A DNA stretch of 64,000 nucleotides from Pseudomonas sp. P8_241. GTDB taxonomy: Bacteria; Pseudomonadota; Gammaproteobacteria; Pseudomonadales; Pseudomonadaceae. Below, piece after piece: positions 45,124 through 53,626 of this stretch. The notes beneath the pieces were generated by a model, which saw only the letters and a list, made by a program, of their open reading frames with translations, did no database searches and was not told the origin of the DNA. Location: positions 744,001-808,000 of the forward strand of contig NZ_CP125377.1 of NCBI RefSeq assembly GCF_034008315.1, written 5' to 3'. Position 1 is the stretch's first letter; the number at the start of each line of letters is the position of its first letter. The position numbers and the translations under genes are program-made.

Positions 45124-46199
45124 TGTTCACCTCTTTTCTTCAGCAAACCAATCACGCCTTTGGGCAGGTACAGGGTCACGACAATGAACAGCGCGCCGAG
45201 GAAGAACAGCCAGTACTCGGGAAACGCCACGGTGAACCAGCTCTTCATGCCGTTGACCACGCCAGCGCCGAGCAATGGGCCGATCAAGGTGCCGCGCCCG
45301 CCCAGGGCAACCCACACCGCGGCCTCGATCGAGTTGGTCGGCGACATTTCGCTGGGGTTGATGATGCCGACTTGTGGCACGTATAACGCGCCTGCCAGAC
45401 CGCACAACACTGCACTCAACACCCAGACGAACAACTTGAAGCCGCGAGGGTCATAGCCGCAGAACATCAGACGGTTTTCCGCATCGCGCAGGGCGGTGAG
45501 TACCCGGCCGAACTTGCTTTGCGCCAGACGCCAGCCGATGAACAGGCTCGCCACCAGCAGCAGCACTGTGGCAAGAAACAGCACGGCGCGGGTGCCAGGT
45601 TCGGTAATGCCGAAGCCGAGAATCGTGCGGAAATTGGTGAAACCGTTATTGCCGCCGAAGCCGGTTTCGTTGCGGAAAAACAGGAGCATGCCGGCGAAGG
45701 TCAGCGCCTGAGTCATGATCGAGAAATACACGCCCTTGATCCGCGAACGGAAGGCGAAGAAACCGAACACCAGTGCCAGCAATCCCGGCGCCAATACCAC
45801 CAGACACAGGGTCCAGAGAAAGCTGCTGGTGCCGATCCAGAACCACGGCAGTTCGGTCCACGACAGGAATGTCATGAACGCCGGCAAGCCATCCCCCGAG
45901 GCTTGGCGCATCAGGTACATGCCCATTGCATAACCGCCGAGGGCGAAGAACAGACCGTGACCGAGGGACAGCAATCCGGCGTACCCCCAGACCAGATCCA
46001 GCGCCAGGGCGACGATGGCGTAGCAAAGGATCTTGCCCACCAGAGTCAGGGTATAAGCCGAGACGTGCAGCGCGCTGTCCGGTGATAACAGGGACAGCAG
46101 CGGCAACGCCAACAGCAATACGAGGATCACCGCACCGACGGCAATCGAGACTTTAGGTCCGGCTTTTTGTGTCGCGGTAACGAGCAGGGGCTGGTTCAT
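45120..46199 (-). CDS. urtC: Urea ABC transporter permease UrtC
   Basis: LivM-type permease of 359 residues with about ten membrane segments; LVWGYAGLLSLGHGLFFALGGYAMG (about residues 68-92) and the coupling loop RDAENRLMFCGYDPRGFK (about 236-253) fit UrtC. Its start overlaps the urtB stop by one base (TGATG). Confidence 0.93.
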   Translation of the reverse strand: MNQPLLVTATQKAGPKVSIAVGAVILVLLLALPLLSLLSPDSALHVSAYTLTLVGKILCYAIVALALDLVWGYAGLLSLGHGLFFALGGYAMGMYLMRQASGDGLPAFMTFLSWTELPWFWIGTSSFLWTLCLVVLAPGLLALVFGFFAFRSRIKGVYFSIMTQALTFAGMLLFFRNETGFGGNNGFTNFRTILGFGITEPGTRAVLFLATVLLLVASLFIGWRLAQSKFGRVLTALRDAENRLMFCGYDPRGFKLFVWVLSAVLCGLAGALYVPQVGIINPSEMSPTNSIEAAVWVALGGRGTLIGPLLGAGVVNGMKSWFTVAFPEYWLFFLGALFIVVTLYLPKGVIGLLKKRGEQ

Positions 46200-47701
46200 C
46201 AGTCGATCACCCGTCCTTTCAATGCGAAGAGGCCTTGCGGACGTTTCTGGATGAACAGAATGATCAGCGCGAGGATGAGGATCTTGCCGAGCACGGCACC
46301 GATCTGCGGTTCGAGAATCTTGTTGGCAATCCCGAGACCGAACGCTGCGAACACGCTACCGGCCAATTGGCCGACGCCGCCGAGCACCACCACCAGGAAC
46401 GAGTCGATGATGTAGCTCTGGCCGAGGTCCGGGCCGACGTTGCCGATCTGGCTCAGCGCCACACCGCCGAGGCCGGCGATGCCCGAGCCGAGGCCGAAGG
46501 CGAGCATGTCCACGCGTCCGGTGGGCACGCCGCAGCAGGCCGCCATGTTGCGGTTCTGCGTGACAGCGCGCACGTTCAGGCCCAGGCGTGTCTTGTTCAA
46601 CAGAAGCCAGGTCAGCACCACCACGGACAAGGCGAAGGCGATGATGACGATGCGGTTGTACGGCAACACCAGGTTCGGCAGCACCTGAATCCCACCCGAC
46701 AACCACGCAGGGTTGGCCACTTCGACGTTTTGCGCACCGAACACCAGACGCACCAGTTGAATCAGCATCAGGCTGATGCCCCAGGTGGCGAGCAGGGTTT
46801 CCAGCGGCCGGCCGTAGAGATGGCGGATCACCGTGCGCTCCAGCGCCATGCCGATGGCGGCGGTGACGAAAAACGCGACCGGCAACGCGATCAGTGGATA
46901 GAACTCGATGGCCTGCGGTGCGTAGCGCTGGAACATCAACTGCACCACATACGTCGAGTAGGCGCCGAGCATCAGCATCTCGCCGTGGGCCATGTTGATC
47001 ACGCCGAGCAGGCCGAAGGTGATCGCCAGTCCCAATGCCGCGAGCAGCAAAATCGAACCCAGTGACATACCACTGAAGGCCTGACCCAAGAGTTCGCCGA
47101 TCAGCAGTTTGCGTTTGACTTGAGCGAGGCTGGTTTCGGCGGCGGTATGCACGGTGGCATCGGTTTCGACACCGGGCTCGAGCAAGCCTTCGAGACGGGT
47201 GCGGGCCAACGGGTCGCCGGTTTCACCGAGCAAGCGCACGGCGGCGAGGCGCACGGCGGGATCGCTGTCGACCAATTGCAGATTGGCCAGGGCAAGGCTC
47301 AGGGCGCTGTGAACGCCTTCGTCCTGTTCGCCCGCCAGTTGCTGGTCGAGGAATTTCAGTTGCGCCGGTTTCGCGCTTTTCTGCAATAGCTGCGCGGCGG
47401 CCAAACGGACTTTTGCGTCGGCGGCGAGCAACTGGTGACTGGCCAGAGCAGTATCGATCAGACCCCGCAGACGGTTATTCAGGCGCAAGGTTTTTGGTTG
47501 GCCGTTGACGGTCAATTCGCCTTGTTGCAGGGCGTTGATCAGTTCGATGCGAGCGGGATCGGGCTGCGCGGCCCAGGTTTCCAGCAGCTTGGCTTGCTGC
47601 ACCGGATTGGCAGCGACGAAGTCTTCGGCGTCGCCGGCATGAGCGGCCATCGGCAACAAGAGTGCGATGGCGAGGATGAAGCGATAAAAGGCAGTGGGCA
47701 T
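46199..47701 (-). CDS. urtB: Urea ABC transporter permease UrtB
   Basis: A LivH-type permease preceded by a long periplasmic N-terminal part, as usual for UrtB. ATG 47701 with AGGA upstream gives about 500 residues and a signal peptide (FILAIALLLPMAAHA). Residues about 30-190 are helical, HEAT-like repeats (VRLAAAQLL, VRLAAVRLLGE). The permease starts near 200, with GLLGVINMAHGEMLMLGAYS (about 233-252) typical of the family. Confidence 0.9.
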   Translation of the reverse strand: MPTAFYRFILAIALLLPMAAHAGDAEDFVAANPVQQAKLLETWAAQPDPARIELINALQQGELTVNGQPKTLRLNNRLRGLIDTALASHQLLAADAKVRLAAAQLLQKSAKPAQLKFLDQQLAGEQDEGVHSALSLALANLQLVDSDPAVRLAAVRLLGETGDPLARTRLEGLLEPGVETDATVHTAAETSLAQVKRKLLIGELLGQAFSGMSLGSILLLAALGLAITFGLLGVINMAHGEMLMLGAYSTYVVQLMFQRYAPQAIEFYPLIALPVAFFVTAAIGMALERTVIRHLYGRPLETLLATWGISLMLIQLVRLVFGAQNVEVANPAWLSGGIQVLPNLVLPYNRIVIIAFALSVVVLTWLLLNKTRLGLNVRAVTQNRNMAACCGVPTGRVDMLAFGLGSGIAGLGGVALSQIGNVGPDLGQSYIIDSFLVVVLGGVGQLAGSVFAAFGLGIANKILEPQIGAVLGKILILALIILFIQKRPQGLFALKGRVID

Positions 47702-47730
47702 GTCGAACGTCCTGGTCATGCACGGACCCT

Positions 47731-47819
47731 GTAGGAGCTGGCTTGCCAGCGATGGCATCACCTCGGAGCATCAAATACGACCGAGTCGTCTGCATCGCTG
47801 GCAAGCCAGTTCCTACAGG
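47731..47819. repeat. Inverted REP pair between urtA and urtB
   Basis: GTAGGAGCTGGCTTGCCAGCGATGG and the inverted CATCGCTGGCAAGCCAGTTCCTAC. As in the liv operon, a REP pair directly follows the binding-protein gene. Confidence 0.87.
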
Positions 47820-47867
47820 TGTTGTGTCAGACCCGAGCTCCAAGCTCGGGCCCGGCATCCAGTGGCT

Positions 47868-49133
47868 TTAGTTGCTCTTCATCGCATAGTCCGGCTTCTT
47901 GTCGTTGCCCTGAATGAACGGGCTCCACGGTTGAGCGCGGATCGGCCCTTCGGTCTGCCATACGACGTTGAACTGACCGTCGGCCTGGATCTCGCCGATC
48001 ATCACGGGCTTGTGCAGGTGGTGGTTGGTCTTGTCCATGGTCAGGGTGTAGCCGGACGGCGCGGCAAAGGTCTGGCCGGCGAGGGCTTCGCGGACTTTGT
48101 CGACATCGGTCGATTTCGCTTTTTCCGCCGCTTGCGCCCACATGTGGATGCCGACGTAGGTGGCTTCCATAGGGTCATTCGTTACCGCTTTGTCGGCGCC
48201 CGGCAGGTTGTGTTTCTTGGCGTAGGCTTTCCAGTCGGCGACGAACTTCTTGTTCGCCGGGTTCTCAACCGACTCGAAGTAGTTCCACGCCGCCAGGTTA
48301 CCCACCAGCGGTTTGGTGTCGATGCCGCGCAGTTCTTCTTCACCCACCGAGAACGCCACGACCGGAACGTCGGTGGCTTTCAGGCCCTGATTGGCCAGTT
48401 CTTTATAGAACGGCACGTTGGAGTCGCCATTGACGGTCGAGATGACGGCAGTTTTGCCACCGGCCGAAAATTTCTTGATGTTGGCGACGATGGTTTGATA
48501 GTCGCTGTGGCCGAACGGGGTGTACACCTCTTCGATGTCCTTGTCGGCCACACCCTTGGAATGCAGGAACGAACGCAGGATCTTGTTGGTGGTGCGCGGG
48601 TAGACGTAGTCGGTGCCGAGCAGGAAGTAGCGCTTGGCGCTGCCACCTTCTTCGCTCATCAGGTATTCAACGGCAGGGATCGCCTGCTGGTTCGGCGCGG
48701 CGCCGGTGTAGAACACGTTCGGCGACATCTCTTCGCCTTCGTATTGCACCGGGTAAAACAGCAGGCCGTTGAGTTCCTCAAACACCGGCAATACCGATTT
48801 GCGCGATACGGAGGTCCAGCAGCCAAACACCACGGCGACCTTGTCCTGGGTCAGCAGTTGGCGACCCTTCTCGGCGAACAGGGGCCAGTTCGACGCCGGG
48901 TCCACCACCACCGGTTCCAGCATCTTGCCGTTCACGCCGCCCTTGGCGTTGATCTCGTCAATGGTCATCAGCGCCATGTCCTTGAGCGACGTCTCGGAGA
49001 TCGCCATGGTCCCGGACAGGGAATGCAGAATGCCGACCTTGATGGTCTCTGCGGCCTGGACGGTCCAGGTCATACCCATCGCGGCAATGGATGCCGTGAG
49101 TGTGAAAGCCTTGATCAAGCTGCGACGCTTCAT
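47868..49133 (-). CDS. urtA: Urea ABC transporter substrate-binding protein UrtA
   Basis: Periplasmic urea-binding protein, 421 residues. The N-terminus MKRRSLIKAFTLTASIAAMGMTWTVQA looks like a twin-arginine signal (RRSLIK). The mature part starts AETIKVGILHSLSGTMAISE, typical of UrtA. VFGCWTSVSRKSVLPVFEE (about 103-121) and TDYVYPRTTN (about 179-188) are family motifs. First gene of urtABCDE, behind a sigma-54 promoter. Confidence 0.95.
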   Translation of the reverse strand: MKRRSLIKAFTLTASIAAMGMTWTVQAAETIKVGILHSLSGTMAISETSLKDMALMTIDEINAKGGVNGKMLEPVVVDPASNWPLFAEKGRQLLTQDKVAVVFGCWTSVSRKSVLPVFEELNGLLFYPVQYEGEEMSPNVFYTGAAPNQQAIPAVEYLMSEEGGSAKRYFLLGTDYVYPRTTNKILRSFLHSKGVADKDIEEVYTPFGHSDYQTIVANIKKFSAGGKTAVISTVNGDSNVPFYKELANQGLKATDVPVVAFSVGEEELRGIDTKPLVGNLAAWNYFESVENPANKKFVADWKAYAKKHNLPGADKAVTNDPMEATYVGIHMWAQAAEKAKSTDVDKVREALAGQTFAAPSGYTLTMDKTNHHLHKPVMIGEIQADGQFNVVWQTEGPIRAQPWSPFIQGNDKKPDYAMKSN

Positions 49134-49196
49134 TGTGCGATCTCCATGAACTTATGAATTTTCTGGGTGGCAGATGCGGACTACTGAAGGGTCTAT

Positions 49197-49212
49197 AGCA
49201 AGGGCTGTGCCC
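49197..49212 (-). promoter_or_regulatory. Sigma-54 promoter of urtABCDE
   Basis: Minus strand GGGCACAGCCCTTGCT matches the RpoN consensus with 10-nt GG-GC spacing. The predicted start is near 49186, about 50 nt before the urtA ATG. Confidence 0.8.
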
Positions 49213-49264
49213 GGTCGGGCAAAGGCAGGGAAATGTCGTTCTAGAGCGGTTGCGAAGTTTGGCA

Positions 49265-49324
49265 GCGCACCAACAAGGATCGAGTCTGGCGCGTTGGTGC
49301 GAAGCGTTGCGCCGAATTGGGGCA
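49265..49324. promoter_or_regulatory. Candidate NtrC sites upstream of urtA
   Basis: GCGCACCAAC (49265), GTTGGTGCG (49293) and TGCGCCGAATTGGGGCA (49308-49324, matching TGCACC-N5-GGTGCA at 10 of 12 positions). These lie 55-130 bp upstream of the sigma-54 promoter. Confidence 0.5.
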
Positions 49325-49340
49325 GGTAGCATCGATGAAT

Positions 49341-49427
49341 TGTGGGGCTTACTCGCGAATGCAGTGTTGCAGTTGCGATTTAAGTTGTCTGACACACCCT
49401 CTTCGCGAGCAAGCCCGCTCCCACAAG
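49341..49427. repeat. Degenerate inverted REP pair
   Basis: GTGGGGCTTACTCGCGAATG and the inverted TTCGCGAGCAAGCCCGCTCCCAC. The left arm is eroded. Confidence 0.65.
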
Positions 49428-49444
49428 GTCAGCGGCGCAACAAC

Positions 49445-49867
49445 TCAGCTTTTAATGCAGGTCTCAAAACCATGTCCGCCTCCTTCGTACTCAGGGCCGT
49501 AGTAGTACTTGGTGAATGAAGTTTTCCCTTCAGGGGTTTTAGCAATTTTCCCGAGCCCGACGCCGTAATCCTTGAGCGACGGATCCGTATGGGCAAAGTA
49601 AATCGCCAGGGAGCTCAAATTGGCGGCAGCAAACCCGTTATATCTGGAGTTGTCGGGCAGCGTCAGCGTTAAACTGTAGGCACCGTGTTCGCCGGTACTC
49701 TGTCCGGCATTGAGCTTCATCTCGACAACACCTTCAAACGGACCGATATGGCTGTCCATTCCGGTACATTGATACCGACCGCTGTAGTCAGCGCCAGTAA
49801 AGGGCGGCTGCACTGCCCAAGCGGGTACTGAAACAATCGCAACGGATGCGATGAACTTTTTGAACAT
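49445..49867 (-). CDS. Small secreted protein of unknown function
   Basis: 140 residues with a signal peptide (MFKKFIASVAIVSVPAWA) and a mature part of mainly beta character, with two cysteines (YQCTG near the N-terminus and ETCIKS at the end) that could form one disulfide. I recognise no family. The GKIAKTPEGKTSFTKYYYGPEYEGG stretch (about residues 106-130) is aromatic-rich. GAGGC precedes the ATG. Not obviously linked to its neighbours. Confidence 0.65.
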   Translation of the reverse strand: MFKKFIASVAIVSVPAWAVQPPFTGADYSGRYQCTGMDSHIGPFEGVVEMKLNAGQSTGEHGAYSLTLTLPDNSRYNGFAAANLSSLAIYFAHTDPSLKDYGVGLGKIAKTPEGKTSFTKYYYGPEYEGGGHGFETCIKS

Positions 49868-50064
49868 GTTTGCCTCTTTCCGCTCTTGTAAGAGTTGTGG
49901 CGATTAAGTTGTAGGAATAATCGTCATTGAAGTGTGCGAGCGTTGTACGTTTTAACTCGCGAGTGCGGAGTATGAATATGATGGTGAACTTGTTAAGCGC
50001 TAACTCAATACGAGATTTTTCCGGGCGTAAATGCAGTTCTGAAGTTTGTTTAATCAAAGTGGCG

Positions 50065-50769
50065 TTAACGACGGCGCATCAGGCCGATGAAGAACAGCCC
50101 GCCAATCGCCGCAGTGGCAACGCCGATGGGCAAGTCTTCGGGGGCGATCAGTGTCCGGGCGGGGACATCGACCCAGACGAGAAACACGCTGCCGATCAAC
50201 ACGCACACCGGCAGCAATCTTCGGTGTTCAGCCCCGACCAGGCGCCGCGCGATGTGCGGTACCATCAGCCCGACAAAACCGATGGAGCCGCTGATTGACA
50301 CCAGCACCCCGGTCATCAATGACGCAATCACAAACACTCGCAGGCGCACGCTGCGTGCATTCAGGCCCAGGGTCACCGCAGTCTGTTCGCCGCTCATCAG
50401 CGCATTCAGTGGTCGTGCCATACCCAGCAGCAAAATGAGCCCGAGCAACACACTGACTGCCGGCACGGCGAGCAATTCCCAACGTGCCAATCCGAGCCCG
50501 CCAAGCATCCAGAACATCACTGCCGAACTGGCTCGATGGTCGCCCATGAACAGCAGCAAATTGGCAATCGCCATCATCACGAACGACACAGCCACGCCGC
50601 ACAGCAGCAAGCGGTCACTGTCCAGGCGACCATGACGACTGGCGATCATCAGCACCACCAGCATGCTCAACAATGCACCGATGAATGCCGCGATCGGCAA
50701 GGTCAGCAGGCCAACGATTTCACCGACATGCAGCACCGCGCCGATCAATGCCAGGCCGGCACCCACCAT
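50065..50769 (-). pseudogene. FecCD/BtuC-type ABC permease, N-terminus deleted
   Basis: 234 codons that match only the C-terminal two thirds of a FecCD permease (usually about 330-350 residues), including GSIGFVGLMVPHIARRLVGAEHR and the final LPIGVATAAIGGLFFIGLMRRR. The first about 100 residues (first helices and the RNPLADP region) are missing. The frame has a TGA stop three codons before the first ATG and is joined out of frame to the truncated binding-protein gene. Homologous ABC genes beside cob clusters in Pseudomonas suggest corrinoid or metal-chelate import; this copy is very likely dead. Confidence 0.85.
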
Positions 50770-51172
50770 TGATGCTCAGCGGCTGCAGGCTCTGCGGCGT
50801 GAGATCGCCACCCACGCGCATGCCGTAATCCCAACCGGCGAAGAAGAAATCGACGTTGGCATTGAGCAGGGTTTCCACCGACGGATACTTGGCCGCCAGC
50901 TCCGGCAATCCTTCGAGAATGCTCTGCATCTCGGGCGTCACGGCCTTCCAGCCACTGATGCCGCTGTAACCGGCCATCTGTGGTTTGAGGCCGAGGGCGA
51001 GCATCATCTGGGTCATGTTGATGTCGTGGCTGAGCGCGTGTTTGGGTGCCTGCTCGAAGGTCACTTCACGGTTGCAACTCTGAATCGTCAACGGGTAGTG
51101 CGTGGCCTCGGCAAACACCTGGGTGCTACCCAGCAGCAGGGTTAGGGAAAGAATGGAGCGCAGCAGCTTCAT
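50770..51172 (-). pseudogene. BtuF/FepB-type binding protein, C-terminus deleted
   Basis: A signal peptide (MKLLRSILSLTLLLGSTQVFA) and the N-terminal lobe of a periplasmic metal-chelate binding protein (about 134 residues to GGDLTPQSLQPLSI), then an abrupt switch into permease DNA read in the wrong frame, ending at a stop at 50720. A full-length protein would have about 300 residues, so the whole second lobe is gone. Its start overlaps the ATPase stop (ATGA). Together with the truncated permease this marks one deletion of very roughly 0.8-0.9 kb with its scar near 50770. Confidence 0.87.
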
Positions 51173-51957
51173 GGTTGGGTTATCCAGGTGATTCGTGGGT
51201 AGCCGTGCAGTGGATGTTCATCGATCAGCGCCTGGACGCCGAACACATCGCGCAACAGCGCAACGGTCAGGACTTCCTTCGGAGTACCGCTGGCAACGAT
51301 ACGACCATGGTTGATCACATACAGCCGATCGCAAAAGGCAGCGGCCAGATTGAGATCGTGGATGCTTGCCAGGGTGCCGATCTTCAGGCGCTTGACCAAC
51401 TTCAAAAGCTCCAGCTGATAACGCGGGTCGAGGTGATTGGTCGGCTCATCGAGGATCAACAGTTGCGGTTGCTGGGCCAGGGCGCGGGCAAGGATCACAC
51501 GCTGTTTTTCGCCACCGGAGAGGGTGGTGAACGCGTGATCCTCGAAGCCCTTGAGACCGACCGATTCCAGGGCCTGGCTCGCGAGGATTCGATCCTCGAC
51601 AGTGTCGCCATCGAACAGGCCTTTGTGCGGCATACGCCCCATGGCGACCACTTCCTCGACGGTCAGGCCGAAGGCCTCGGGGAATTCCTGCAACACCACG
51701 GCGATGCGTTGCGCACACCAGCGCGACGATTGTTTCCAGACATTGTGATGATCGAGTCTGACCTCCCCGCTTTTCGGTTTACTGAAGCGCCAGGCACAGC
51801 GCAACAGGCTGGTCTTGCCGCTGCCATTGGGGCCGATTAGCCCGACGAACTCACCGGCAGTCACGTGTAGCGAGGCGTCACGCAGCTGGAATTGGTGGTG
51901 GCAATGGCCGTGTCCCAGGGGTGTCCAGGCGAGGTTCTTGAGGTGTAGCGAGGTCAT
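51169..51957 (-). CDS. ABC transporter ATP-binding protein (FecE/BtuD type)
   Basis: 262 residues and intact: Walker A GPNGSGKT, Q-loop VVLQEFPE, signature LSGGEKQR, Walker B LLILDEPTNHLDP and switch His in SIHDLNLA. A His-rich N-terminal stretch (GHGHCHHQFQ) precedes Walker A. It belongs with the adjacent broken binding-protein and permease genes (metal-chelate or corrinoid importer), so the gene is intact but its transporter is not. It resembles the ATPase next to the cob genes in P. aeruginosa. Confidence 0.87.
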   Translation of the reverse strand: MTSLHLKNLAWTPLGHGHCHHQFQLRDASLHVTAGEFVGLIGPNGSGKTSLLRCAWRFSKPKSGEVRLDHHNVWKQSSRWCAQRIAVVLQEFPEAFGLTVEEVVAMGRMPHKGLFDGDTVEDRILASQALESVGLKGFEDHAFTTLSGGEKQRVILARALAQQPQLLILDEPTNHLDPRYQLELLKLVKRLKIGTLASIHDLNLAAAFCDRLYVINHGRIVASGTPKEVLTVALLRDVFGVQALIDEHPLHGYPRITWITQP

Positions 51958-51985
51958 GCAACTATTCTTGAGGTGAAGCCAATGG

Positions 51986-52058
51986 CCTCATCGCTGGCAA
52001 GCCAGCTCCTACGGGACTTGTGCACATTCTGTAGGAGCCGGCTTGCCAGCGATGAGGC
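51986..52058. repeat. Inverted REP pair
   Basis: CCTCATCGCTGGCAAGCCAGCTCCTAC and its inverse GTAGGAGCCGGCTTGCCAGCGATGAGG, between the copper cluster and the ABC genes. Confidence 0.87.
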
Positions 52059-52137
52059 CCGAAAAGAGACCCGCTATTGCCAGTGTGATGTGCGGGGGAA
52101 GTCTACATTGCTAGTTCCACCGCGCATCTCGCCTGTT

Positions 52138-53517
52138 TCAAGATGAAGATGAGGCCGATTCAGTTTGCCGGGTGAAACGCGACAGCAGCAGCCGATCGAG
52201 CAACCACACCACCACCAGCGAAGCGCCCACCAGCGGGAAGGCCACCGCCAACGCGAACATGATGACCATCGCGGTCTTCCATTTTGGCAGGTCGTGGCGC
52301 AGCGGCGGTACGCCCAACTTGCCTTGCGGGCGACGCTTCCACCAGATCACCACACCGCTGACGGCGCTGAGCAGGATCATCAGGCAGATGATCAGCACGA
52401 TGATCTGGTTGACCACCCCGAACATCTTGCCTTCGTGCAGCATCACGCCGATTTCCGTGGCGCGGGCAACCGTGCCGTATTGCTCGTAACGCACATCGGC
52501 GAGTACGTCGCCGGTGTACTGATCGACGTGCAGTGTGGCGTCGTTGCGTGGATCGTCGGCGAACACGGCGATGGTGAAGACACCGGTGGCGGTGGTCGGG
52601 AAGGTGATGCTGTAACCGGGTTCGACCTTGCGTTGCACGGCGATGTTCTGCACGTCTTGCAGGCTGATGGTCGGCGCGGCCGGGCCGGCCTGCGCACCAC
52701 CGTGGGCCATGTGTTCGGCATGGTCACCGGACATCGGCATCGGGGTGTTTTCCATGGCCCATGGGACGGTCTGGCGGGTTGCACTGTTGAGACTGCGGGC
52801 CTCGACGTCGGATTTCGGCACGTCATCCCACATCGCTGCCGGAAAGACGTTCCACACCGCTGCGTATTGCTGGCCCCAGAACCCTGTCCAGGTCATGCCG
52901 CTGAGCAGCATCACCAGCAGCAGGGAGGCACCCCAGAATCCGGTGACGGCGTGCAGGTCTCGCCACAGGACGCGGCCGCGACTGCTCAAACGTGGCCACA
53001 ATATGCCCGCCGCTTGACCGCGCGGCCACCACAGAAACACCCCGGAGACCACCAGCACCACGCCCCAGCCAGCGGCCAGTTCGATCAGCCGGTCACCGAC
53101 GGTACCGATCATCAACTCGCCATGGATCGCCCGGGCGATGGCTTGCAGGTTTTTCTTGGCATCTTGCTCGCCGAGGATGTCGCCGTGGTACGGATCGACG
53201 AACACATTCAGCTCGTTGCCGCCATTGAGCACGACAAACTGTGCGCTGCGTTCGGCGCTGACCGGGGGCAGGTATTGCTTGATGGTTGCCTGTGGGTAGG
53301 CGTCCTTCACACGCTTGAGCAGATCGTCGGCCGGCACGCTGTGATGGCCGGCCGGAACATTGAGCAGGCTGCTGTACATCAATGAATCAAGCTGCGGCTT
53401 GAACAGGTAGAGGGTGCCGGTCAGGGCCAGCATCACCATGAAAGGCGCAACGAACAATCCGGCATAAAAATGCCAGCGCCAGGCCAGGTTGTAGAAATTC
53501 ACTTTGGGCTGTTTCAT
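52138..53517 (-). CDS. PepSY-associated membrane protein
   Basis: About 459 residues with four membrane helices (about 15-40, 150-170, 200-220 and near 370-390) and PepSY-type periplasmic domains (DAYPQATIKQYLPP near residue 75). A Met/His-rich loop, MPMSGDHAEHMAHGGAQAGP near residues 262-281, suggests metal contact. ATG 53517 with GGAG upstream is preferred over GTG 53520. Such proteins follow TonB receptor genes for metals and may reduce the imported metal; here it follows the copper receptor gene. Confidence 0.85.
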   Translation of the reverse strand: MKQPKVNFYNLAWRWHFYAGLFVAPFMVMLALTGTLYLFKPQLDSLMYSSLLNVPAGHHSVPADDLLKRVKDAYPQATIKQYLPPVSAERSAQFVVLNGGNELNVFVDPYHGDILGEQDAKKNLQAIARAIHGELMIGTVGDRLIELAAGWGVVLVVSGVFLWWPRGQAAGILWPRLSSRGRVLWRDLHAVTGFWGASLLLVMLLSGMTWTGFWGQQYAAVWNVFPAAMWDDVPKSDVEARSLNSATRQTVPWAMENTPMPMSGDHAEHMAHGGAQAGPAAPTISLQDVQNIAVQRKVEPGYSITFPTTATGVFTIAVFADDPRNDATLHVDQYTGDVLADVRYEQYGTVARATEIGVMLHEGKMFGVVNQIIVLIICLMILLSAVSGVVIWWKRRPQGKLGVPPLRHDLPKWKTAMVIMFALAVAFPLVGASLVVVWLLDRLLLSRFTRQTESASSSS

Positions 53518-53577
53518 CACGTGTGCTCCGCGTGGCTGGATCTTTTAGTTGTTTGTTTTGCGGTTGCTGCGTAACCG

Positions 53578-53602
53578 ATCGCGAGCAAGCTCGCTCCTAC
53601 AA
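53578..53602. repeat. Single REP arm
   Basis: ATCGCGAGCAAGCTCGCTCCTAC without a clear inverse partner, between oprC and the PepSY gene. Confidence 0.65.
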
Positions 53603-53626
53603 AGGAGCGGCTTGCCTGCGCTGTTG

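Larger units (their letters stand above)
49134..49444. other. urtA upstream region
   Basis: Contains the sigma-54 promoter (49197-49212), NtrC-like words (49265-49324) and a degenerate REP pair (49341-49427). No gene is apparent. Confidence 0.6.
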
